NCBI GenBank assembly: GCA_963978905.1
Contig: OZ022261.1
Span: 807,992-871,991 of the forward strand
Direction of reading: 5' to 3'
Length of the DNA stretch: 64,000 bases
Origin: Trichostrongylus colubriformis
Taxonomy: Eukaryota > Nematoda > Chromadorea > Rhabditida > Trichostrongylidae
The notes under the pieces are model-generated. The model was not told the DNA's origin, searched no databases, and saw only the letters and a program-made list of their open reading frames with translations. Below are positions 55,858-64,000 of this stretch, one piece after another. Position numbers and translations under genes: made by a program. Position 1 is the stretch's first letter. Each line of letters begins with the position of its first letter.

Positions 55858-58261
55858 AAGGAAGGTGGTTATTGGCACGAGCCCGCCTTCTTCGCAGCTA
55901 ATTATTGTCGCTTCGCGCATGAGGTGCGAAGTGACCCCAGTTAGCGGCCAGAACTCGCGGGTCATCTTGTCACCCTCACTGATCCATTACTCGAGTAAAG
56001 GCCCATTAGTTGAAATGCAGATTAACTGCTATTATGCAAGTTATTCAGGTGTATTTATTATCTATTAAAGAAGAGTTGCAACACAATAATAACGTAAATC
56101 TAATATGAGCATATGAGGCTAAGTAGCGGGTGTTTCGTTTGCAAGAAGACCATCGTCTTTCGATTAGCTAAATTGCTGTCATAGGTATTGCAGAAGAAGG
56201 GCTTTTCATCATTGGCCATCTCATTCCGTATCAAACGAGTCATATTTTGTTTCTGATGTGAATGTGCATTTAGAAGCTCCATTGGAAGTCAGAGTTCATT
56301 GCCATCACCAGTACTATTCCGCTTTCGTGGATAGAGTTTGAGATGACCATGTTTTGAGAAGTTTGTGAAATTGTGAACTACTTCTTCAAGGAAATCGTCC
56401 CACTTATATTGCTTGTCTAATTTGTTTATTAATCATTTTATGGATCAATGTAGGCAGCATGGTGATTCGTGAGTTCTCGCAGCTGATCGGGGTCTCCTCG
56501 CACCCCATGTGCAAGGCAAAAGTAATTAGGTGCGAAGAAGGCGTGGTCGTACCAATAAACAGGGGTGTGCACCTTTAGTTCCAATAGTGTACTGTAAGTG
56601 TACGGTAGTATAATTACAAGATTGCTCAGGTCACTTCGCTCCTCACCTCGCACCTCCTAGCCTTGCCTTTTGGGTGACCTTTTCCATTGCTTGCAGGGAC
56701 ATCTTCCCCACTGACTGATTTAATGATATGTAATGGATCTACTAGAAATTGAACATATGTAATTACAATTATAATTGTGTCTTTATTACAACGCTTCTAT
56801 TACACTAACCTACCCACAAAAAACAAACAGAAAAACGAAGGAAACAGATATAACAGCAAAAACATGTATACTATTAATCACAAAGAAATAAACAGATGTA
56901 AACGTTACAAAACTTGTCATCTTAATAGTGGTGCACGCTCAGAGAGTCAATAAGCATGGATAATTGGAAAACGGGTTTTGCTACCAATAATAAGGCTTTG
57001 GTGCTCGTTGAGTGGACAAATCGCTACACTCGGTGCCATCGAAACCAAGAACGTCGGGCGCTAACTATCTAAACTCCCATGTACTGACCATCTTCACATT
57101 ACCTCACGTGATTCGCGTAGTACAGTGCGATGGCCAAACCGTGACTGATAAGGAGCTTATTGAGTATCAAGTTGGGCCGGCTCACACTACTTCGCGCTAT
57201 ACACAGAGAAGCATGCAAGATGGGCTTGATCCATATCGATTGTTCGGTATCATCCAAATGCAAAGCTTGCTAGAAAGCTCGTCTATTTCTTTTCCGAAAT
57301 GAAATAAGCTGAGCATTCCAATGTTATTATCAGCGAGCTATTGTCAAATTACTGGATTCTCTTTTAAAACTCTAGTGTAAAGGAGTGCATGGAATGCAAT
57401 CAAGACTATAGTGGCCAACTCGAAAGCCTGAAATTTAATCACGCAATCACAATCATAATCAATTGTATTTAGTTTTAGTAATTAGTTTTAAATAATTATC
57501 CCGAACGACCCAGTTTCTATTCTCAACACCATGAAAGGAGTGACAGTGCAAAGACTTCAAATGTCAAAAATTTTCTGATTCATCATTATATGAGGGCGGG
57601 TTGGTGTATGAACTAGCGGCGCGCATCCCACTCTCACGGCACGTGATCGAATCCCTCGTCGGCGCACGCCCAGGCCTACCAAGCCTTCCATCCCTCCGGG
57701 GTAGTTATGTTGGTACCATTCTCGCCTACAAGAGTGAAAGCACTGACTTGTACATCGGCTAGCCCTCGCAATTCTTTGTTAAGCCAAATCAGATTCACTT
57801 GCCCCAACGATTCTGAATGGAACTGGGATGCAAGGCGCATCCTCCAGAAGGGACTGATTAAGTCAAAAAACACCCCACATCTATCTATCATTATATCAAA
57901 AGTACATCACTGCTTTCCTCTACTTACTAGCTTAGATTTTCATTAAAATTACTAATCGAGGCACACATGCAGGCGCGATTATGTTTATTGATAAACCTGA
58001 GAGTGTGGTTTGTACCAATGAAGATTCTCTGCGAACCACGGATGATTTTTTTATTCATTCGCTTTTCCATTTTACACGTGCATTACTGTTTCACTAAAAG
58101 GTCAATAGTCGGTGCGAGCAATCAGGTGGGGCCACCCCATGAGCAAGGATAGGAGGTGCGAGGTGAGGTGCGAAGTGACCTGAGTAATCTTGTAATTATA
58201 CTACCGTACACCTACAGTACACTATTGGAACTAAAGACCCTCACCCAATAACCAGCGACCC
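55858..58261. mobile_element. 2.4-kb insertion with 8-bp target duplication (hAT-like TSD length)
   Basis: Present only in the left arm of the giant inverted repeat. The ends share an inverted GGTTATTGG / CCAATAACC near each border. The interior has further inverted pairs (55868-55965 with 56465-56563; 56570-56690 with 58125-58240) and a SINE-like copy. No transposase frame was recognised, so superfamily rests on TSD length only. Confidence 0.75.
57595..57855 (+). repeat. SINE-like dispersed repeat, copy 2
   Basis: Collinear with 44160-44405. The tRNA-like head has AACTAGCGGCGCGCATCCC and a B-box-like TGATCGAATCCC, followed by GCCTACCAAGCCTTCCATCC. Confidence 0.6.
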
Positions 58262-58440
58262 CGGCTGAGACGGCTGCCGATCCATGATAGCATGCTGTCT
58301 CATTAATCGATTTGTTACATGTCGGGGTCACGTCTTAATGAGTCACTGTGCATTCGATTATGTTAGGTGAACATTGGAGATAACATATATTTTATTCACA
58401 GCGATATTAAGGACATTAGAAATATAAGGAAGTATAAGGA
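58262..58440 (+). repeat. giant inverted repeat, left arm, middle part
   Basis: Complementary to 60490-60650 (GGATCGGCAGCCG..., GAGACAGCATGCTATCATGG). Continues the outer arm once the 2.4-kb insertion is removed. Confidence 0.88.
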
Positions 58441-58480
58441 GCGCGTTGTAGAGCAAGGAGGAAGAAATATTGTTGAAGGT
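58403..58480 (+). pseudogene. exon-like segment (doubtful)
   Basis: Acceptor TTTTATTCACAG and donor GAAG|GTAAGT enclose a frame reading DIKDIRNIRKYKERVVEQGG RNIVE. It could be a later exon of some gene. The mirror arm retains only its first 25 bases, and no partner exon with a matching phase was found. Confidence 0.25.
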
Positions 58481-58691
58481 AAGTAAATTCATAGGTAAGA
58501 GTGAGCTTGTATTCAATTCTAGAATCTTTTGATGATGCTATACTATCTTTTTGTTAGGTAGTGATTTGTGAATCAGCAATTATTACGTTGTTATTACTCC
58601 AAGTTCTCTCTTCTTGAAACCTCGGCATGATGTTAAATTAATCGTGTGCTGCTTTGCCAAACGAGGTTAGTAGGTGGATCAATTTATTTTT

Positions 58692-58729
58692 GGCCTGACG
58701 TTTCGACCCTTTCGTCGTCTTCAGAGGCC
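58692..58729 (-). ncRNA. hammerhead-ribozyme motif, PLE2 left arm
   Basis: The minus strand reads ggcct - CTGAAGA - cgacgaaagggtc - GAAA - cGTC - aggcc. 5-bp stem I, full core, minimal helix III. Confidence 0.78.
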
Positions 58730-59216
58730 TAAAAAGTGGTTCGAAGTTTGCTGACCCTTGACTTACCCGATCAAGCGCCAAAACCCCTAGCATTTCGGAC
58801 TTACCCACTCAATCCATGGAGAGTCGAATAGACGAAAGAAAGAAATTGAACTCACCCCGTGATCCACCGCGAGTGGTAGGACGTCGCTACCGACTCGTGT
58901 TAGTATAATGTGCGACTGAGAATCACTATACAGCGGTGTTGACAAATGACGGTGCTGTCAGTCGCGACATCATTCTAACCCACAGAGCGGTACAAACGGC
59001 AGGAATTCACTTGTGATTGAAGGACACTCATTTCTGTTGTTCATTATTGGATTCCTTACGGATATCCAAAACGCTTCTAATGCCTTCCTAGATGAAATCT
59101 CGGTCTCATGTGACAGAATTTTGCACTTCACGTCAAAGTCATTCCCGCTGTGCTGTTCACGTCTGTGTCTTCCAAGTGGAGTTGTTATTGATCCCCTTCT
59201 CTTACTGGCCAGATGT

Positions 59217-60175
59217 CAACATCACAACATAACATCAACGCAGTCTGAGATGGATGAATGCTTTCGTATTCTTAACGAACAATCTCAGTACATCAAGCTC
59301 ACTCGAGAGACACCAACGAATGGTTGGCTCCCTTACCTTAACACCCAGGTGAAGGTGTCCGACGACATGATCAGCGTCAAGTGGTACCGAAAAGGAAGTT
59401 CTAAGAATATCCTGATCCACGCGAAATCGGCCCACCCCATTGCTGTAAAGAGAGCTGTTGTTAAAAACATGTTCAAGACTGCCACAGCAGTGTGCACGGG
59501 CAACGACGAAAGACGAGAATCAGTCGCGCTGGCTTCTCGTATAGCTGCTCAAAACGGCTATACTCAACCATCGTACCACGTTAGAACATTTCCTGATCAT
59601 AGAAGACGAGGATCGCCCTTCCAAGACCGCATACCTTTTTGTCTGCCCTTTATCTCTGACACATTCTCCTCAGCAATACGNNNNNNNNNNNNNNNNNNNN
59701 NNNNNNNNNNNNNNNNNNNNNNNNNNNNNNNNNNNNNNNNNNNNNNNNNNNNNNNNNNNNNNNNNNNNNNNNNNNNNNNNNNNNNNNNNNNNNNNNNNNN
59801 NNNNNNNNNNNNNNNNNNNNNNNNNNNNNNNNNNNNNNNNNNNNNNNNNNNNNNNNNNNNNNNNNNNNNNNNNNNNNNNNCAAGTATATTGGGGAGACCG
59901 GCCGCGTTTTGATAACGCGTATAAATGAACATCTGGCCAGTAAGAGAAGGGGATCAATAACAACTCCACTTGGAAGACACAGACGTGAACAGCACAGCGG
60001 GAATGACTTTGACGTGAAGTGCAAAATTCTGTCACATGAGACCGAGATTTCATCTAGGAAGGCATTAGAAGCGTTTTGGATATCCGTAAGGAATCCAATA
60101 ATGAACAACAGAAATGAGTGTCCTTCAATCACAAGTGAATTCCTGCCGTTTGTACCGCTCTGTGGGTTAGAATGA
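59217..60175 (+). pseudogene. PLE2 RT C-terminus / GIY-YIG endonuclease (5'-truncated, gap inside)
   Basis: Before the gap: STQSEMDECFRILNEQSQYI, TPTNGWLPYLNTQV and KWYRKGSSKNILIHAKSAHP, the PLE RT thumb. After it: KYIGETGRVLITRINEHLAS, GRHRREQHSGNDFDV and KALEAFWISVRNPIMN, the GIY-YIG nuclease with its R...E pattern. Both sides are open, but the YxDD palm is absent and the gap hides the linker, so function cannot be judged. Confidence 0.87.
59681..59880. other. assembly gap (200 N)
   Basis: Exactly 200 unknown bases, a typical scaffold placeholder, located near the centre of the palindrome. Confidence 0.98.
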
Positions 60176-60416
60176 TGTCGCGACTGACAGCACCGTCATT
60201 TGTCAACACCGCTGTATAGTGATTCTCAGTCGCACATTATACTAACACGAGTCGGTAGCGACGTCCTACCACTCGCGGTGGATCACGGAGTGAGTTCAAT
60301 TTCTTTCTTTCGTCTATTCGACTCTCCATGGATTGAGTGGGTAAGTCCGAAATGCTAGGGGTTTTTGGCGCTTGATCGGGTAAGTCAAGGGTCAGCAAAC
60401 TTCGAACCACTTTTTA

Positions 60417-60454
60417 GGCCTCTGAAGACGACGAAAGGGTCGAAACGTCAGGCC
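60417..60454 (+). ncRNA. hammerhead-ribozyme motif, PLE2 3' end
   Basis: ggcct - CTGAAGA - cgacgaaagggtc - GAAA - cGTC - aggcc: all core bases, 5-bp stem I, loop-less helix III. Same strand as the PLE2 ORF, so it would act in the element's own transcript. Confidence 0.8.
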
Positions 60455-60470
60455 AAAAATAAGTTGTTAT

Positions 60471-61937
60471 TACTGTTTGTATTTACTTATATTTCTAATT
60501 CCTTAATATCGCTGTAAATAAAATATATGTTATCTCCAATGTTCACCTAACATGATCGAATGCACAGTGACTCATTAAGATGTGACTCCGACATGTAACA
60601 AATCGATTAATGAGACAGCATGCTATCATGGATCGGCAGCCGTCTCAGCCGTTATCATAAGGGCCGTCGATTTGTCTGGATATGTAATCGGCCGAATAGC
60701 GCAGAGGGGTGGTTGCGTTTAACGTACGCTCCTGATGAGAAACCCGCAGGGGTTCAGATCCCCCGTCAAGCACAACGTTTGCAAATGCATCGTTGTGCGC
60801 TCTGTGCTGATTCGGCCGGTTTCTAAAAAACTCCCCGGTCGCGAGCCGTTGAAGAAACGTGGTTTCGGTGAAAATGAACATGAGTGAAAGGGTACACCAT
60901 TGTACTCAAAAGTGCCTCGTCCATAACAACTACAATAACTCTCTATTAGAGCTTACTTGTATACATTCAAAGCAGAATATACCGTGGAACCTATTCAGGG
61001 ATGGTTCGTGGCCGGTCCACACGTGGTGGACCAAAGAGATCGATAGCGAGGGGTCTACTTAGGTCGACCATCAATTAGCACAGGAATCGAGTCGAAACAA
61101 TGTGATAATCATAAAAACCGAGACTTACACAATTACTTGGCCACTGCACAATAGTTAGTTTCAGCATGTTCGCTGTTGGGAATGAATAAGTAATTTCGAT
61201 TCGACAGCATTATTTTCATTTTAAACACACATTTTCTTACTTTGAAACAACGAAACCTGAAGAACATCCATAGCGCATGGAGCATTAACGAGACTTTCCC
61301 TTTCATAGAGTGTATCTGTCCTGGCCGTCACAACTTGTCGGAGTTGAATTTTGAAGAAATCATCATTTTTAATAGTGTCTGTGGTTGTATATTTGGCGTC
61401 AAAAACGAAAGTGGTACTCTCCTTAAAAGAACATTTGAAAATTAGCAGACTATGCCATCACTACTCCCTTATGCATTTGTAGCATCGTGTTCCCCTCGAA
61501 ATGCAGATCTACGGACACAATTCAAACTTGAAAAAACTTCTTAAACACCATTTTCAGTTCACCGGTCCTGAATCCTAACATGAGAGATACCGAAATGATC
61601 ACCGGTTCATGCTCTTCTCGAGTACAAAGATATTTTTGGCTGTGAGGTTTTTTTTTGAGAGTCGCAGTTGAAGCGGAGGTTTTACGACTCCGCCGCGTCG
61701 ACGAGAATCGCCCGTGGTACTTGAGGCAAATTTTGCGAAAATCTTGAAAATTATGCCGAAGGAGAGATCAAAAGTGGAAGTTCTACAGGCTCTTACATTC
61801 GCTTTGATCAAGGCTTCCTACTGAGGACTTTCGAATTATTTGAAGCATTTTGAAGAAAGTTATGGCAAAAATTCGGAGAAATCAAGGGGTTTCCGTTTTT
61901 TCGTGTCGATTGACCATGAATGAGTGGCGGTATTGTA
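60471..61937 (-). repeat. giant inverted repeat, right arm
   Basis: Continuous partner of the left-arm pieces 58262-58440 and 54560-55849; it lacks the 2.4-kb insertion. Ends near GTGGCGGTATTG (61937), where similarity to 54560 stops. Confidence 0.9.
60690..60772 (+). repeat. tRNA-like SINE head, right-arm copy
   Basis: GCCGAATAGCGCAGAGGGGT (A box) and GGGGTTCAGATCCCC (B box) about 50 nt apart. No complete acceptor stem. Confidence 0.5.
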
Positions 61938-63828
61938 GCTCTGAACACGTGCAGATTAAGAGGTGTTCTTCTATTGTACATCCAAAACAAAGCAAAATAC
62001 CGAAAAATTTCACCTGTAACATGTACTGAATACTGAAGGTCCGTAGTAGTCTCATAACCGTTTCTGGGTGGAAGAGTGCTGCAGAGACCGCTCACCCAAT
62101 GGATATGATGATGGTCTCTCAAGCAGATGATATAGATGGGTTGTGGTTCGGATCCAGCAGATGGCTTGTTTTTGCATTTTTTTTGCTTCCACTTTCCGTA
62201 TATTCTTTGTGTCAAATGATTACCATTTTTATTTTCGTTGATAGCGTGCCGGATTGACTCTGATTACGAATTTTCAGCAAATTTGTTGATCTGACTATTT
62301 TGACCTCTTTCGAAATCATGAAATATGCGCAGCATGAAGGTCTGTTGCTATACCTTCACCTACCAGACATTAAACAAGAAAAGTAGTCAGGATTTTCTGA
62401 CACGTGACAACGCCTTCTTCGTCGAACGTGCAGTCGAAGGTGTTCCAGTGCCCGACTCAAATTTTCGAATTTGTGTCAAAATCTCGTTCGGACTGAAAGC
62501 TCATCCATGTGGGTAGTTAGGAATATCAAATCCGTTTCGTGCAAATGTGCCTCGCTTGTGGCTATGGGCGCTGGCAAGCTTAAAAAACTGATTTGTCAAA
62601 CTCGCTGAAAAGTGGTGAAAGGGAGTAACCTGATACTCTCAAAGTGATTAATGTGCTTATTTTTCGTATTCCAGTGTTGACCAACCCAGAAATCAAAAGT
62701 CGAAATTCTGCAAAAATTGTCTCCAGCGGGGATTGATCCACCAACCCCTTTAGCATTCGTTAGGCCTCAGAAAAAATGGACATAAGTTATGGTTCAGCAT
62801 GTACCCCCAAACGATGCAAAAAAAACCGTTCGAAAAAGCGCACTATAAGATAAAAGGCCTTCCTTGTTGGTGGAATGCTACTCACGCCTCCTTGTTGGTG
62901 GAATGCTGCTCATTTAAGAAGTTCAGCATTCTTGAGGCCCGTGGCAGTGCTACAATACCCAACGCGGATCCGCGTTTTTTTCGTTTTTTTTGTGACTCGG
63001 TTATTTTCCTCCTAATCCAGTTGAATTGTATATTAATCGAATGAGCTCATCGAACTCTACAAGATGGTCTTTTCAACTTCAAAAGCCAATTTTTTACATA
63101 TGCACAAAGTGCTAGTGGGCACTCATTAACGAGCGACGCGCGCTATAGTTATAACCAGGAGGCAAATCTGCCTCAACATACATAATTCAACAACTCACAT
63201 GGATGCTATCCCATTCAAAGCTAAATAGAAGTTAGGTTTTTATTCTCTAATGGTGATATTAACTGTCTTGGTATCAATCACAATGGCTATAGTAAACATC
63301 ATCTATGATCTGTTTGAAAGATGTTTTCCAGATGTTTTGATCAACTGAATCATGATTAATTCATGTATAAAGTCTATACAACACATTTATGAGGAAAATC
63401 CATGAGGAAATTGTTCTAAAAAGTTTTGCCGCTCTACCTGTCTGACCTCTCAATCTCGAAGCAAATAGTCAGCTCACCGAAATCTCCCAAACAGGTGATC
63501 GACCTCCCAAAATGATATGCCACTGAAAGTGCGTATGTTTTCAATGCCTGCACTCAATTTCCTCAGTAAGACATGAAAGATAACAGAACAAAATATTTCA
63601 TCTCATCATATGGCTCACACAGGATAAGCGACAACAGAATCCAAACGTTGACCTAAGCAGCTTTTCCCCCAGTTATCAGAGGACTTTCTTCGCATCTCTG
63701 AAAGAGGGCAACAATTTCTATAGCGGGCCTATGAGGACACCAAGCTTGGTTCATTGCAATAACTACCAGTACACTTCCACAGAATTATAATATTTACTAA
63801 AAAAAATTCATTCAGCTTCCATTTTCCT
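61938..63828. other. unassigned
   Basis: An exon-like start after GAATTTTCAG at 62277 soon meets stops in all frames or reads unfamiliar sequence (62325-62516 frame, FFVERAVEGVPVPDSNFRIC). Two short direct repeats (CTTGTTGGTGGAATGCT at about 62863 and 62891). No RdRP C-terminal motif. Confidence 0.4.
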
Positions 63829-64000
63829 TTAACGAGTTTCAAAACCATCAGTAGAATGCCAGGAGTGCCCTTCTACGAACCTGAAAATTATATATTAACA
63901 GTAAATTACCAATCACAGCTGACGTGTTGTCCCATTCGTTTGGCCAACACGGCAAATCAGTGTAGAAGGCCGACCAACACCTTCATAGGGATCTCGATGA
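63829..64000 (-). CDS. possible 3' end of a minus-strand gene (weak)
   Basis: On the minus strand, a frame entering from the window edge reads YEGVGRPSTLICRVGQTNG and stops unless spliced. An ATAATTTTCAG acceptor at 63881 could join it to a short last exon ending in TAA at 63829. The implied intron is only 36-45 bp, near the lower limit. No family is recognised. Confidence 0.22.

Larger units (their letters stand above)
58600..60470 (+). mobile_element. Penelope-like element PLE2 with inverted 3' copies at both ends
   Basis: Plus-strand order: inverted copy of the endonuclease and 3' end (58600-59216), RT thumb and linker (59217-59680), 200-N gap, GIY-YIG endonuclease (59881-60175) and 3' region with hammerhead motif (to 60470). 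The coding part is truncated just after the YxDD box, where the inverted piece is fused. Confidence 0.9.

Noticed and set aside
59013..59912. 299-codon plus-strand frame across the N gap
   Set aside because: It fuses antisense of the inverted endonuclease arm, the RT thumb and translated Ns; not a real protein.
62325..62516. 63-codon plus frame as an RdRP C-terminal exon
   Set aside because: No acceptor in the right phase and no resemblance to the family C-terminus.

Overview
The window looks like an assembled scaffold piece from a clade V (strongylid/rhabditid-type) nematode, most likely a hookworm-like or related parasite. The evidence is one host gene with many very short introns (about 45-70 bp, TTTTCAG-type acceptors) of the nematode EGO-1/RRF-1 RNA-dependent RNA polymerase (RdRP) family, surrounded by nematode-style transposons (CR1, RTE, mariner, Penelope-like, many foldback MITEs). 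A run of 200 Ns at 59681-59880 marks an assembly gap. No rRNA, CRISPR or bacterial gene is present.

Layout. 1-3.2 kb: unassigned DNA and a 124-bp tandem array. 3.2-6.9 kb: near-intact CR1 LINE, minus strand, with ORF1 and ORF2. 6.9-7.3 kb: a MITE. 8.0-10.7 kb: decayed Penelope-like element (PLE1) with inverted ends carrying hammerhead-ribozyme motifs. 10.8-11.3 kb: a MITE. 11.6-14.2 kb: broken RTE LINE. 17.36-53.98 kb: the RdRP gene on the plus strand, reconstructed here as 29 exons (about 1128 codons, catalytic DLDGD included). Most exon-to-exon phases agree; one junction (exons 2-3) needs a second-choice acceptor. The ATG exon and the C-terminal exons were not found. Its large introns hold mariner remnants, a second CR1 fragment, two opposite-facing copies of a 740-bp TA-flanked MITE, a TTAA-flanked MITE, tRNA-derived SINE-like repeats, an 84-bp near-perfect palindrome and other hairpins. 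54.56-61.94 kb, directly 3' of the last exon found: a giant imperfect inverted repeat centred on a second Penelope-like element (PLE2), with a later 2.4-kb insertion in one arm only, flanked by an 8-bp duplication. 62-64 kb: mostly unassigned.

How it fits together. The only convincing host gene is the RdRP, which in nematodes makes secondary or endogenous siRNAs that silence transposons. Its own introns are crowded with transposons and with foldback DNA that would make double-stranded RNA if transcribed. Whether this has regulatory meaning is unproven. All calls come from reading the sequence by eye: exon ends rest on splice consensus, reading-frame continuity and remembered family motifs, not on searches or RNA data.
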